7,248 nt of DNA, taken from an uncultured Blautia sp. (GTDB lineage Bacteria > Bacillota > Clostridia > Lachnospirales > Lachnospiraceae). The position numbers were made by a program, and so were the translations under genes. The stretch covers positions 1 through 7,248 of the forward strand of contig URWL01000091.1 of assembly GCA_900551465.1 (NCBI GenBank), given 5' to 3'. Within the stretch, counting starts at the first letter, position 1. Each line of letters starts with the position of its first letter. Below the pieces are notes generated by a model, which saw only the letters and a list, made by a program, of their open reading frames with translations, had not been told where the DNA came from and made no database searches. Positions 1 to 5,183 of this stretch are shown in pieces.

Positions 1-1
1 A

Positions 2-70
2 CGGTTGGAAAGTCTGGAAGTGCCTGTAAATACAGGAAAAACAACCATTATATATAGTGATTTCGAATGA
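2..70 (+). CDS. possible C-terminal tail of an upstream gene (partial)
   Basis: Reading from base 2, 22 sense codons run to a TGA at 68-70, with a final segment that reads KTTIIYSDFE. Codon choice (CTG, GAA, GTG, GTA, ACA) resembles that of the confident genes downstream, which is the only positive evidence. The start lies outside the window and no family can be recognised from so few residues. If real, the gene ends inside the nrdD control region: its last codons would overlap the first NrdR box and the 5' arm of the hairpin at 40-95, which could then serve as its terminator. Another frame is also open from base 1 to a TAG at 55-57, so the choice of frame is uncertain. Confidence 0.3.
   Translation, partial: RLESLEVPVNTGKTTIIYSDFE
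46..59 (+). promoter_or_regulatory. NrdR box 1 (upstream half of operator pair)
   Basis: CATTATATATAGTG differs by one base from the perfect palindrome of box 2 and fits the known NrdR consensus (acaCwAtATaTwGtgt). NrdR is a zinc-finger plus ATP-cone repressor that binds paired boxes when dATP/ATP levels are high and represses ribonucleotide reductase operons. The location just upstream of nrdD supports the call. Confidence 0.85.
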
Positions 71-75
71 AAAAA

Positions 76-89
76 CACTATATATAGTG
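76..89 (+). promoter_or_regulatory. NrdR box 2 (perfect palindrome)
   Basis: CACTATATATAGTG is a perfect 14-bp palindrome and matches the NrdR consensus core. It begins 30 bp after box 1, close to three helical turns, which places the two boxes on about the same face of the DNA as in known NrdR operators. It ends 21 bp before the -35 element of the predicted nrdD promoter, so repression would act from just upstream of, or at the edge of, the polymerase site. Confidence 0.9.
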
Positions 90-110
90 GTTTTTCTGCT
101 TTTGGGGCGG

Positions 111-139
111 TTGACGGAAACAGGATAGTTTGATAGAAT
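111..139 (+). promoter_or_regulatory. sigma-A-type promoter of nrdD
   Basis: TTGACG (111-116) and TAGAAT (134-139) are separated by 17 bp, and TG at 131-132 adds an extended -10. The predicted start of transcription is near 146, giving a leader of about 50 bases before the nrdD ATG. It would drive nrdD and, with no terminator seen until 4271-4317, also the regulator and kinase genes. Confidence 0.75.
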
Positions 140-179
140 GTAAATCAGGTTTTTACAATTTATCATATGAGGTGTGGCA

Positions 180-186
180 AAGGAGG
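180..186 (+). promoter_or_regulatory. ribosome binding site of nrdD
   Basis: AAGGAGG lies 10 bases before the ATG at 197 and decides the start. An in-frame ATG at 167 would place this Shine-Dalgarno sequence inside the coding region and has no good site of its own. Confidence 0.85.
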
Positions 187-196
187 AAATAACAGT

Positions 197-2566
197 ATGT
201 TTCAGGTAGTTAAACGGGATGGAGAGATTGCTGATTTCCAGATGGCAAAAATATCATCCGCCATCAACAAGGCCTTTGAGGCAAAAGAAAAGAATTACAG
301 TCAGGATATGATCGATCTTCTGGCTTTGAGAGTGACTGCAGATTTTCAGGATAAGATCCTGGATGATCAGGTAACTGTAGAGGATATTCAGGACAGTGTA
401 GAAAATGTACTGATCCAGGCAGGATACAGTGATGTTGCCAAGGCATATATCCTTTATCGTAAGCAGAGAGAAAAAATCCGCAATATGAAATCTACAATCC
501 TTGATTATAAGGAGATCGTAAACAGCTATGTAAAAGTAGAAGACTGGAGAGTGAAGGAGAATTCTACTGTTACCTACTCCGTAGGCGGACTGATCCTCAG
601 CAATTCAGGTGCGGTAACAGCAAATTACTGGCTGTCTGAAATCTATGACAATGAGATTGCAGAGGCACACAGAAATGCAGATATCCATATCCATGATCTT
701 TCTATGCTTACCGGTTACTGTGCAGGCTGGTCCTTAAAGCAGCTGATCCAGGAAGGGCTTGGAGGAATTGAGGGCAAGATCACTTCTGCCCCGGCCAAAC
801 ATTTAAGCGTACTCTGCAATCAGATGGTAAATTTCCTGGGCATTATGCAGAATGAGTGGGCAGGAGCTCAGGCATTCTCCTCCTTTGATACGTATCTGGC
901 GCCTTTTGTTAAGGTGGACAATTTAAGCTACCATGAGGTGAAGAAATGTATCGAGTCCTTTATTTACGGTGTAAATACACCAAGCCGCTGGGGAACTCAG
1001 GCGCCCTTTTCCAATATTACTCTGGACTGGACTGTGCCGGATGATCTGGCGGAGCTTCCTGCCATTGTAGGCGGCAAAAATATGGATTTTAAATATAAGG
1101 ACTGCAAAAAAGAAATGGATATGGTAAACCGTGCGTTCATTGAGACAATGATCGAAGGTGATGCCAATGGAAGAGGATTCCAGTACCCCATTCCAACCTA
1201 CTCCATTACCAGAGATTTTGACTGGTCTGATACGTTAAACAACCGTCTTCTGTTTGAAATGACAGCAAAATACGGAACTCCGTATTTTTCTAACTATATT
1301 AACAGCGATATGAAGCCAAGTGATATCCGAAGCATGTGCTGCCGCCTCCGCCTGGATCTTCGTGAGCTGCGCAAAAAGAGCGGCGGATTCTTTGGCTCCG
1401 GCGAGAGTACCGGATCCGTAGGAGTTGTTACCATCAATATGCCTCGAATTGCCTATCTTTCCAAAACACCGGAGGAATTTTACCGGAGACTGGATCATAT
1501 GATGGATATTTCAGCCAGATCCCTGCATATTAAGAGGCAGGTGATCTCCAAGCTTCTGGATGAGGGTCTGTATCCTTACACAAAAAGATACCTGGGAAGC
1601 TTTAATAACCATTTTTCTACCATTGGTCTGGTGGGAATGAACGAGGCCGGGCTGAACGCCAGATGGCTGGGCTGCGATATGACAGATGAGAGAACCCAGA
1701 AATTTACAAAAGAGGTTCTGGAGCATATGAGAAACCGCCTTTCCGATTATCAGGAGCAGTACGAGGGAGAGCTCTTTAATCTGGAGGCAACTCCGGCAGA
1801 GTCCACGGCATACCGTCTTGCCAAACATGACAGAAAACGCTGGCCGGATATCAAGACAGCAGGAAGTAAGGGAGATACTCCTTATTATACAAACAGCTCC
1901 CATCTTCCGGTTGAATTCAGCTCTGATATTTTTGATGCTCTGGATATTCAGGACGAACTGCAGACTCTTTATACCTCAGGAACAGTATTTCACGGTTTCC
2001 TCGGAGAAAAGCTGCCTGACTGGAAAGCTGCCGCGTCTCTTGTCCGCAAGATCGCAGAGAATTATAAGCTTCCGTACTATACGATTTCGCCGACCTATTC
2101 TGTATGCAGCGAGCATGGTTATTTAAGCGGCGAACACTTTACCTGTCCGAAATGCGGCAAAAAAGCCGAGGTTTACAGCCGTATTACAGGATATTACCGC
2201 CCGGTACAGAACTGGAATGACGGTAAAGCGCAGGAATACAAAAACAGGACACTGTACGACATTACTCATTCTACATTAAAAAAAGTCCATACAAGCATGG
2301 TTACCATGACAAAGGATGATGTAAAGGTGGAACCACTGGAGACCCATAAATATTTATTTACCACCAGCACATGTCCAAACTGCCGTATGGCAAAAAAAAT
2401 GCTGGAAGGCGAGGAGCTTGAGATTATTGATGCGGAAAAGAATCCGGAGCTGGCAAGGCAGTTCGGCATTATGCAGGCGCCTACACTGGTTGTTACAGAC
2501 GGAGAGCATCTGAAAAAATATGTCAATGCCTCTAATATTCAGCGATATGTGGATGAGGAGCTTTGA
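197..2566 (+). CDS. nrdD: anaerobic (class III) ribonucleoside-triphosphate reductase with fused C-terminal redoxin domain
   Basis: NrdD reduces ribonucleoside triphosphates to dNTPs in the anaerobic cytoplasm using a glycyl radical. Of 789 residues, about 2-93 form an ATP-cone (VVKRDG start) for allosteric control. The catalytic barrel has HIHD (164-167), Cys175 (GYCAGW), a Cys381-Cys382 pair and the conserved NLEATPAEST segment. A metal-binding region has Cys637, His640, Cys650 and Cys653, and the radical glycine is Gly665 (RITGYY). Residues about 717-789 are an added glutaredoxin/thioredoxin-like domain with CPNC (726-729) and a cis-proline at 762 (QAPT). The plain catalytic chain would end near 710, so the extra domain accounts for the length. 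Formate-using enzymes carry an Asn just before the GVV segment; here that position appears to be Ser407. With the doublet Cys and the fused redoxin this points to thiol-dependent reduction (inference). The NrdR boxes predict repression at high dATP/ATP. nrdG, the activating radical-SAM partner, is not found next to it. Confidence 0.96.
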   Translation: MFQVVKRDGEIADFQMAKISSAINKAFEAKEKNYSQDMIDLLALRVTADFQDKILDDQVTVEDIQDSVENVLIQAGYSDVAKAYILYRKQREKIRNMKSTILDYKEIVNSYVKVEDWRVKENSTVTYSVGGLILSNSGAVTANYWLSEIYDNEIAEAHRNADIHIHDLSMLTGYCAGWSLKQLIQEGLGGIEGKITSAPAKHLSVLCNQMVNFLGIMQNEWAGAQAFSSFDTYLAPFVKVDNLSYHEVKKCIESFIYGVNTPSRWGTQAPFSNITLDWTVPDDLAELPAIVGGKNMDFKYKDCKKEMDMVNRAFIETMIEGDANGRGFQYPIPTYSITRDFDWSDTLNNRLLFEMTAKYGTPYFSNYINSDMKPSDIRSMCCRLRLDLRELRKKSGGFFGSGESTGSVGVVTINMPRIAYLSKTPEEFYRRLDHMMDISARSLHIKRQVISKLLDEGLYPYTKRYLGSFNNHFSTIGLVGMNEAGLNARWLGCDMTDERTQKFTKEVLEHMRNRLSDYQEQYEGELFNLEATPAESTAYRLAKHDRKRWPDIKTAGSKGDTPYYTNSSHLPVEFSSDIFDALDIQDELQTLYTSGTVFHGFLGEKLPDWKAAASLVRKIAENYKLPYYTISPTYSVCSEHGYLSGEHFTCPKCGKKAEVYSRITGYYRPVQNWNDGKAQEYKNRTLYDITHSTLKKVHTSMVTMTKDDVKVEPLETHKYLFTTSTCPNCRMAKKMLEGEELEIIDAEKNPELARQFGIMQAPTLVVTDGEHLKKYVNASNIQRYVDEEL

Positions 2567-3237
2567 TGTACAGGATTTTTCTGGCAGAGGATGATGAAAC
2601 CCTCTGTACGCTTATAAAAAAGCATCTGGAATCATGGGGGTATGAGGTTACGGCTGCTGAGGATTTTCTGAACATTACAGGAGAGTTTATCAGATCAGAA
2701 GCGCAGCTTGTGCTTCTGGATCTGAAACTTCCGCGTTTTAACGGATTTCACTGGTGTGAAGAGATCAGACGCATCTCTCAGGTCCCAATTGTGTTCTTGT
2801 CCTCTGCTGCGGATAATATGAATATAGTCATGGCCATGAGCCGGGGAGCAGATGATTTTATTCCAAAGCCTTTTGATCTGGAGGTGCTGTCTGCAAAAGT
2901 ACAGGCCATTCTCCGAAGAGCTTATTCCTTTGGCATGGGGGCAGACCTTCTGGAAAGAGGCGGCGCGGTCCTGAATCTGGGAAGCGGAACTCTGAGTTAT
3001 CAGGGAAACTCTGTGGATCTCACCAGAAATGAGCTGCGTATCCTGAATCTTCTTTTTTCTCAGGGCGGGAAGGCAGTCAGCCGAGAATCAATCATGCAGA
3101 TGCTGTGGGAAAATGATGACTTTGTGGATGATAATACTCTGACTGTCAATGTGAACCGTCTGAGACGAAAGCTGGAAGGAATCGGACTTGGCGGTATGAT
3201 CGTGACGAAAAAAGGTTTGGGTTATATGGTACCGTAG
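2566..3237 (+). CDS. OmpR-family response regulator, BceR type
   Basis: This 223-residue protein is a phosphorylation-dependent transcription activator in the cytoplasm. The receiver domain (about 1-120) has the acidic pair Asp9/Asp10, phosphoacceptor Asp52 (LLDLKLP), switch Ser79/Ser80 and Lys101 (PKPF). The winged-helix DNA-binding domain (about 130-223) has the typical LTRNELRIL and VNVNRLRRKLE segments. The ATG at 2566 overlaps the nrdD stop by one base (TGATG), with GAGGAG at 2555-2560 five bases upstream. A TTG one codon earlier is in frame but spaced too close to that site. The kinase follows after 12 bases. The transporter downstream, with a BceR-like inverted repeat before it, suggests that this is its regulator. 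The BceR assignment rests on context as well as sequence; the exact stimulus is unknown. Confidence 0.93.
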   Translation: MYRIFLAEDDETLCTLIKKHLESWGYEVTAAEDFLNITGEFIRSEAQLVLLDLKLPRFNGFHWCEEIRRISQVPIVFLSSAADNMNIVMAMSRGADDFIPKPFDLEVLSAKVQAILRRAYSFGMGADLLERGGAVLNLGSGTLSYQGNSVDLTRNELRILNLLFSQGGKAVSRESIMQMLWENDDFVDDNTLTVNVNRLRRKLEGIGLGGMIVTKKGLGYMVP

Positions 3238-3238
3238 G

Positions 3239-3244
3239 AAGGAG
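3239..3244 (+). promoter_or_regulatory. ribosome binding site of the kinase gene
   Basis: AAGGAG, just after the regulator stop (3235-3237), lies five bases before the ATG at 3250. An in-frame GTG at 3244 overlaps this site and is therefore rejected as the start. Confidence 0.75.
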
Positions 3245-3249
3245 TGCAG

Positions 3250-4233
3250 ATGAGCGGCTATCTGAGGAAAATGTGGAAAACCTTCCTTTTGTTCCTGAGC
3301 TTTTGTGGAATACTGGGTTTGACCTTCTGGCTTTACGGCTGTTCCCTGGAACCTGTATTTTATGGAGCAGCACTGTGTATGATCCCGGCAGCAGGTGCAT
3401 TTTTGTACGGATGGAACAGATTCCGCAAAGAGAAGGAGCAGCTGGAACGGATCAAAGCTCTTCTTCCTCTGGAACTGGAGACGCTTCCGAAACCGGAAGA
3501 TGAGAGAGATGAGCTGTTGCAGCAGATCATTTGCAGACTGAATCAGATGCGTATGGATGCAGAAGAAAAAAGAGTGCGTTCCCATCAGGAAATGACAGAC
3601 TACTATACCATGTGGGTCCATCAGATCAAAACACCCATTGCAGCCCTTCGCCTGATTCTTTCGGAAAACACAGAGAAGAACCGGTCAGCGGTCAGCGAGC
3701 TGTTCCGGGTAGAGGAATATGTGGAAATGGTTCTGGGATACCTGAGGACAGAAGATATGTCTTCGGATATGCAGTTTAAAGAATGCAGTCTGGACAGTAT
3801 TATCCGGGAGCAGATCCATAAATACGCGTCGGTGTTTATCGGGAAAAAACTGAAACTGGATTATGCAGGAGTGGAAGAGCGTGTGCTTACGGATCCGAAA
3901 TGGCTGGGATTTGTGATTGGACAGTGCCTTTCCAATGCGCTGAAATACACAAAAACAGGAGGAATCCGTATTTATCTTTCGGAGTCGCGTCCTCACACGC
4001 TGGTGATCCGGGATACAGGCATAGGAATCAGATCGGAAGATCTTCCAAGAATTTTTGAAAAAGGGTTTACCGGCTGTAATGGAAGATGTGAAGAACATTC
4101 TACAGGGATCGGACTGTATCTTGCCAGAAAGATCATGCATAAGATGAATCAGGATATCACAGTGGAATCAGAACCAGGTCAGGGAACGGAGGTATATTTA
4201 TACCTTGGAAGACCGGACGGAGAGCTTTTTTAA
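3250..4233 (+). CDS. intramembrane-sensing histidine kinase, BceS type
   Basis: A 327-residue membrane sensor kinase. Two transmembrane helices (about 11-29 and 36-55) are joined by only about six residues outside the membrane, so there is no real extracellular sensor domain. This is the hallmark of the intramembrane-sensing kinases that receive their signal from a partner ABC transporter. A linker helix rich in charged residues leads to the H-box with the phosphorylated His124 (WVHQIKTP). The ATPase domain shows the N-box Asn229 (SNALKYT), G1 (DTGIG, 255-259), the F-box (FEKGF) and G2 (GIG, 286-288). All catalytic motifs look intact. It should phosphorylate Asp52 of the regulator encoded 12 bases upstream, and the ATPase and permease genes downstream are the likely signalling partners. 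The Bce-type assignment is from architecture and gene order; the ligand cannot be read from sequence. Confidence 0.93.
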   Translation: MSGYLRKMWKTFLLFLSFCGILGLTFWLYGCSLEPVFYGAALCMIPAAGAFLYGWNRFRKEKEQLERIKALLPLELETLPKPEDERDELLQQIICRLNQMRMDAEEKRVRSHQEMTDYYTMWVHQIKTPIAALRLILSENTEKNRSAVSELFRVEEYVEMVLGYLRTEDMSSDMQFKECSLDSIIREQIHKYASVFIGKKLKLDYAGVEERVLTDPKWLGFVIGQCLSNALKYTKTGGIRIYLSESRPHTLVIRDTGIGIRSEDLPRIFEKGFTGCNGRCEEHSTGIGLYLARKIMHKMNQDITVESEPGQGTEVYLYLGRPDGELF

Positions 4234-4251
4234 AAGCAGATTCTGTGAATC

Positions 4252-4265
4252 TTACAAAAATGTCA
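4252..4265 (+). promoter_or_regulatory. BceR-like operator (TTACA-N4-TGTCA)
   Basis: The inverted repeat TTACA-AAAA-TGTCA matches the motif reported for BceR-type regulators (TNACA-N4-TGTAA) at all fixed positions but one. It sits 19 bases after the kinase stop and about 150 bases before the ATPase start, where an activator site for the transporter would be expected. No other copy with the same 4-bp spacing was noticed. Binding by the regulator encoded at 2566 is inference. Confidence 0.6.
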
Positions 4266-4270
4266 CATAT

Positions 4271-4317
4271 AAGGGGGAACTGTAAGCCAAATCTATGGCA
4301 GGCAGGTTCCCTTTTTT
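4271..4317 (+). terminator. Rho-independent terminator after the regulator-kinase genes
   Basis: GGGAAC (4275-4280) pairs with GTTCCC (4306-4311), extended outward by two G-T and two A-T pairs. An inner GCC (4286-4288) can pair with GGC (4297-4299) around an 8-base loop. Six T follow (4312-4317). This is the shape of an intrinsic terminator for a transcript coming from nrdD and the regulator genes. It would separate that transcript from the transporter unit. Partial read-through or attenuator use is possible, because the stem is interrupted by an internal loop. Confidence 0.7.
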
Positions 4318-4318
4318 G

Positions 4319-4324
4319 TATACT
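4319..4324 (+). promoter_or_regulatory. candidate -10 of the transporter promoter
   Basis: TATACT directly follows the terminator T run and matches five of six -10 positions. No acceptable -35 hexamer lies 16-18 bp upstream (TGGCAG or similar), which fits a promoter that needs an activator. Transcription would start near 4331, putting the operator at 4252-4265 centred about 72 bp upstream. A second -10-like hexamer, TATAAG (4268-4273), is next to the operator but would start within the hairpin. Confidence 0.4.
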
Positions 4325-4400
4325 GAGATCACAAAATAAAACCATATCCGGTACACAGAAAAACAGGAAATCTGTGCAGACTGGGAGAATGCATATGATT

Positions 4401-4405
4401 GGAGG
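4401..4405 (+). promoter_or_regulatory. ribosome binding site of the ATPase gene
   Basis: GGAGG lies 10 bases before the ATG at 4416. The open frame runs upstream through the terminator and operator to near 4245, but this site and the conserved protein start (MALLEV) fix the real beginning. Confidence 0.8.
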
Positions 4406-4415
4406 AAACAGAAGC

Positions 4416-5183
4416 ATGGCATTACTGGAAGTAACGAATGTGAAAAAAATATACACCACCCGATTTGGAGGAAATCAGGTGCAGGCTTTAAAGAATGTAA
4501 CGTTTTCTGTAGAAGCAGGAGAGTTTGTGGCTATTATGGGTGAATCGGGATCCGGAAAGACCACACTTCTTAATATACTGGCTTCTCTGGACCGTCCTAC
4601 GGAGGGGGAGGTGCTTCTTGAGGGAAAAAGCATTGTCCGTCTTACAGAAAAGGAGATTTCTGCTTTTCGGAGAAAAAATCTGGGATTTGTATTTCAGGAC
4701 TTTAATCTTCTGGATACTTTCAGTCTCAGAGATAATATTTATCTGCCTCTGGTACTGGCAGGAGAGGATTATCGTGAAATGGAGCAAAAGATCCGGCCTA
4801 TAGCGAAGGCTCTCCGGATCACAGATATTCTGGATAAATATCCCTATGAGGTTTCAGGAGGGCAGAAACAGAGGGCGGCAGTAGCCAGGGCTTTGATTAC
4901 CAGTCCAAGGCTTGTGCTTGCGGATGAGCCAACCGGGGCTTTGGATTCCCGGGCTGCTTCAGCTCTTCTGTCCATGTTTGAGGAGATCAATCAGGAAGGA
5001 CAGACCATTCTTATGGTAACTCACAGCGCCCAGGCGGCAAGCCATGCTTCCAGAGTTCTGTTTATAAAAGACGGAGAAGTGTTTCATCAGATTTACCGGG
5101 GAACAAAGACAACCCAGGAAATGTATCAGATGATTTCAGATACACTGACCATCCTTATGACAGGCGGTGAGACCTATGCGTAA
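4416..5183 (+). CDS. ABC transporter ATP-binding protein, BceA/MacB family
   Basis: A 255-residue cytoplasmic nucleotide-binding subunit, the normal length for this family. Visible motifs in order: Walker A GESGSGKTT (42-50), Q-loop Gln94 (FVFQDFNLL), signature VSGGQ (146-150), Walker B LVLADE (166-171), D-loop GALDS (174-178) and the switch His203 (VTHS). The FNLLDTFSLRDNIYLPL segment is typical of the LolD/MacB/BceA group of ATPases that drive mechanotransmission rather than classical import or export. It should pair with the permease encoded immediately downstream, whose start overlaps its last codons. By family knowledge such pairs free lipid II-cycle targets from antimicrobial peptides (bacitracin, lantibiotics, similar) and also report flux to a BceS-type kinase. 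The actual drug is not predictable here. Confidence 0.96.
   Translation: MALLEVTNVKKIYTTRFGGNQVQALKNVTFSVEAGEFVAIMGESGSGKTTLLNILASLDRPTEGEVLLEGKSIVRLTEKEISAFRRKNLGFVFQDFNLLDTFSLRDNIYLPLVLAGEDYREMEQKIRPIAKALRITDILDKYPYEVSGGQKQRAAVARALITSPRLVLADEPTGALDSRAASALLSMFEEINQEGQTILMVTHSAQAASHASRVLFIKDGEVFHQIYRGTKTTQEMYQMISDTLTILMTGGETYA

Larger units (their letters stand above)
40..95 (+). terminator. long AT-rich hairpin with T run, formed by the two NrdR boxes
   Basis: Bases 40-59 pair with 76-95 as a 20-bp stem with one mismatch and one G-T wobble, around a 16-base loop. The 3' arm ends in five T (91-95), so the element has the form of an intrinsic terminator for a gene to the left. On the opposite strand the hairpin is followed by a T-rich run as well. 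Because each NrdR box is itself palindromic, two tandem boxes automatically pair. The pairing does extend past the boxes into AAC/GTT and A/T flanks. The stem core is weak (A and T only), so termination is plausible rather than sure. Confidence 0.4.

Noticed and set aside
167..196. Earlier in-frame ATG for nrdD at 167
   Set aside because: It would encode the Shine-Dalgarno sequence as protein; the ATG at 197 has AAGGAGG 10 bases upstream and gives the normal family start (VVKRDG).
1511..1903. Minus-strand open frame of 130 residues inside nrdD
   Set aside because: Antisense shadow of conserved nrdD sequence with no domain or convincing start site.
1818..2126. Plus-strand alternative frame inside nrdD (102 residues)
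   Set aside because: Entirely inside a conserved coding region in another frame, without its own ribosome site or a known motif.
2487..2565. Possible promoter for the regulator inside the nrdD end (TTGTTA near 2490)
   Set aside because: No -10 hexamer lies at a usable distance; the nearest AT-rich stretch is too far and poor in match.
3088..3621. Minus-strand open frame of 177 residues opposite the regulator and kinase
   Set aside because: Lies wholly opposite well-supported genes, composition is His/Gln/Phe-rich as expected from reverse reading, and no recognisable domain is present.
4245..4415. N-terminal extension of the ATPase frame by 57 residues
   Set aside because: It crosses the operator and terminator, has no ribosome site and no resemblance to the ABC family; GGAGG before 4416 defines the start.
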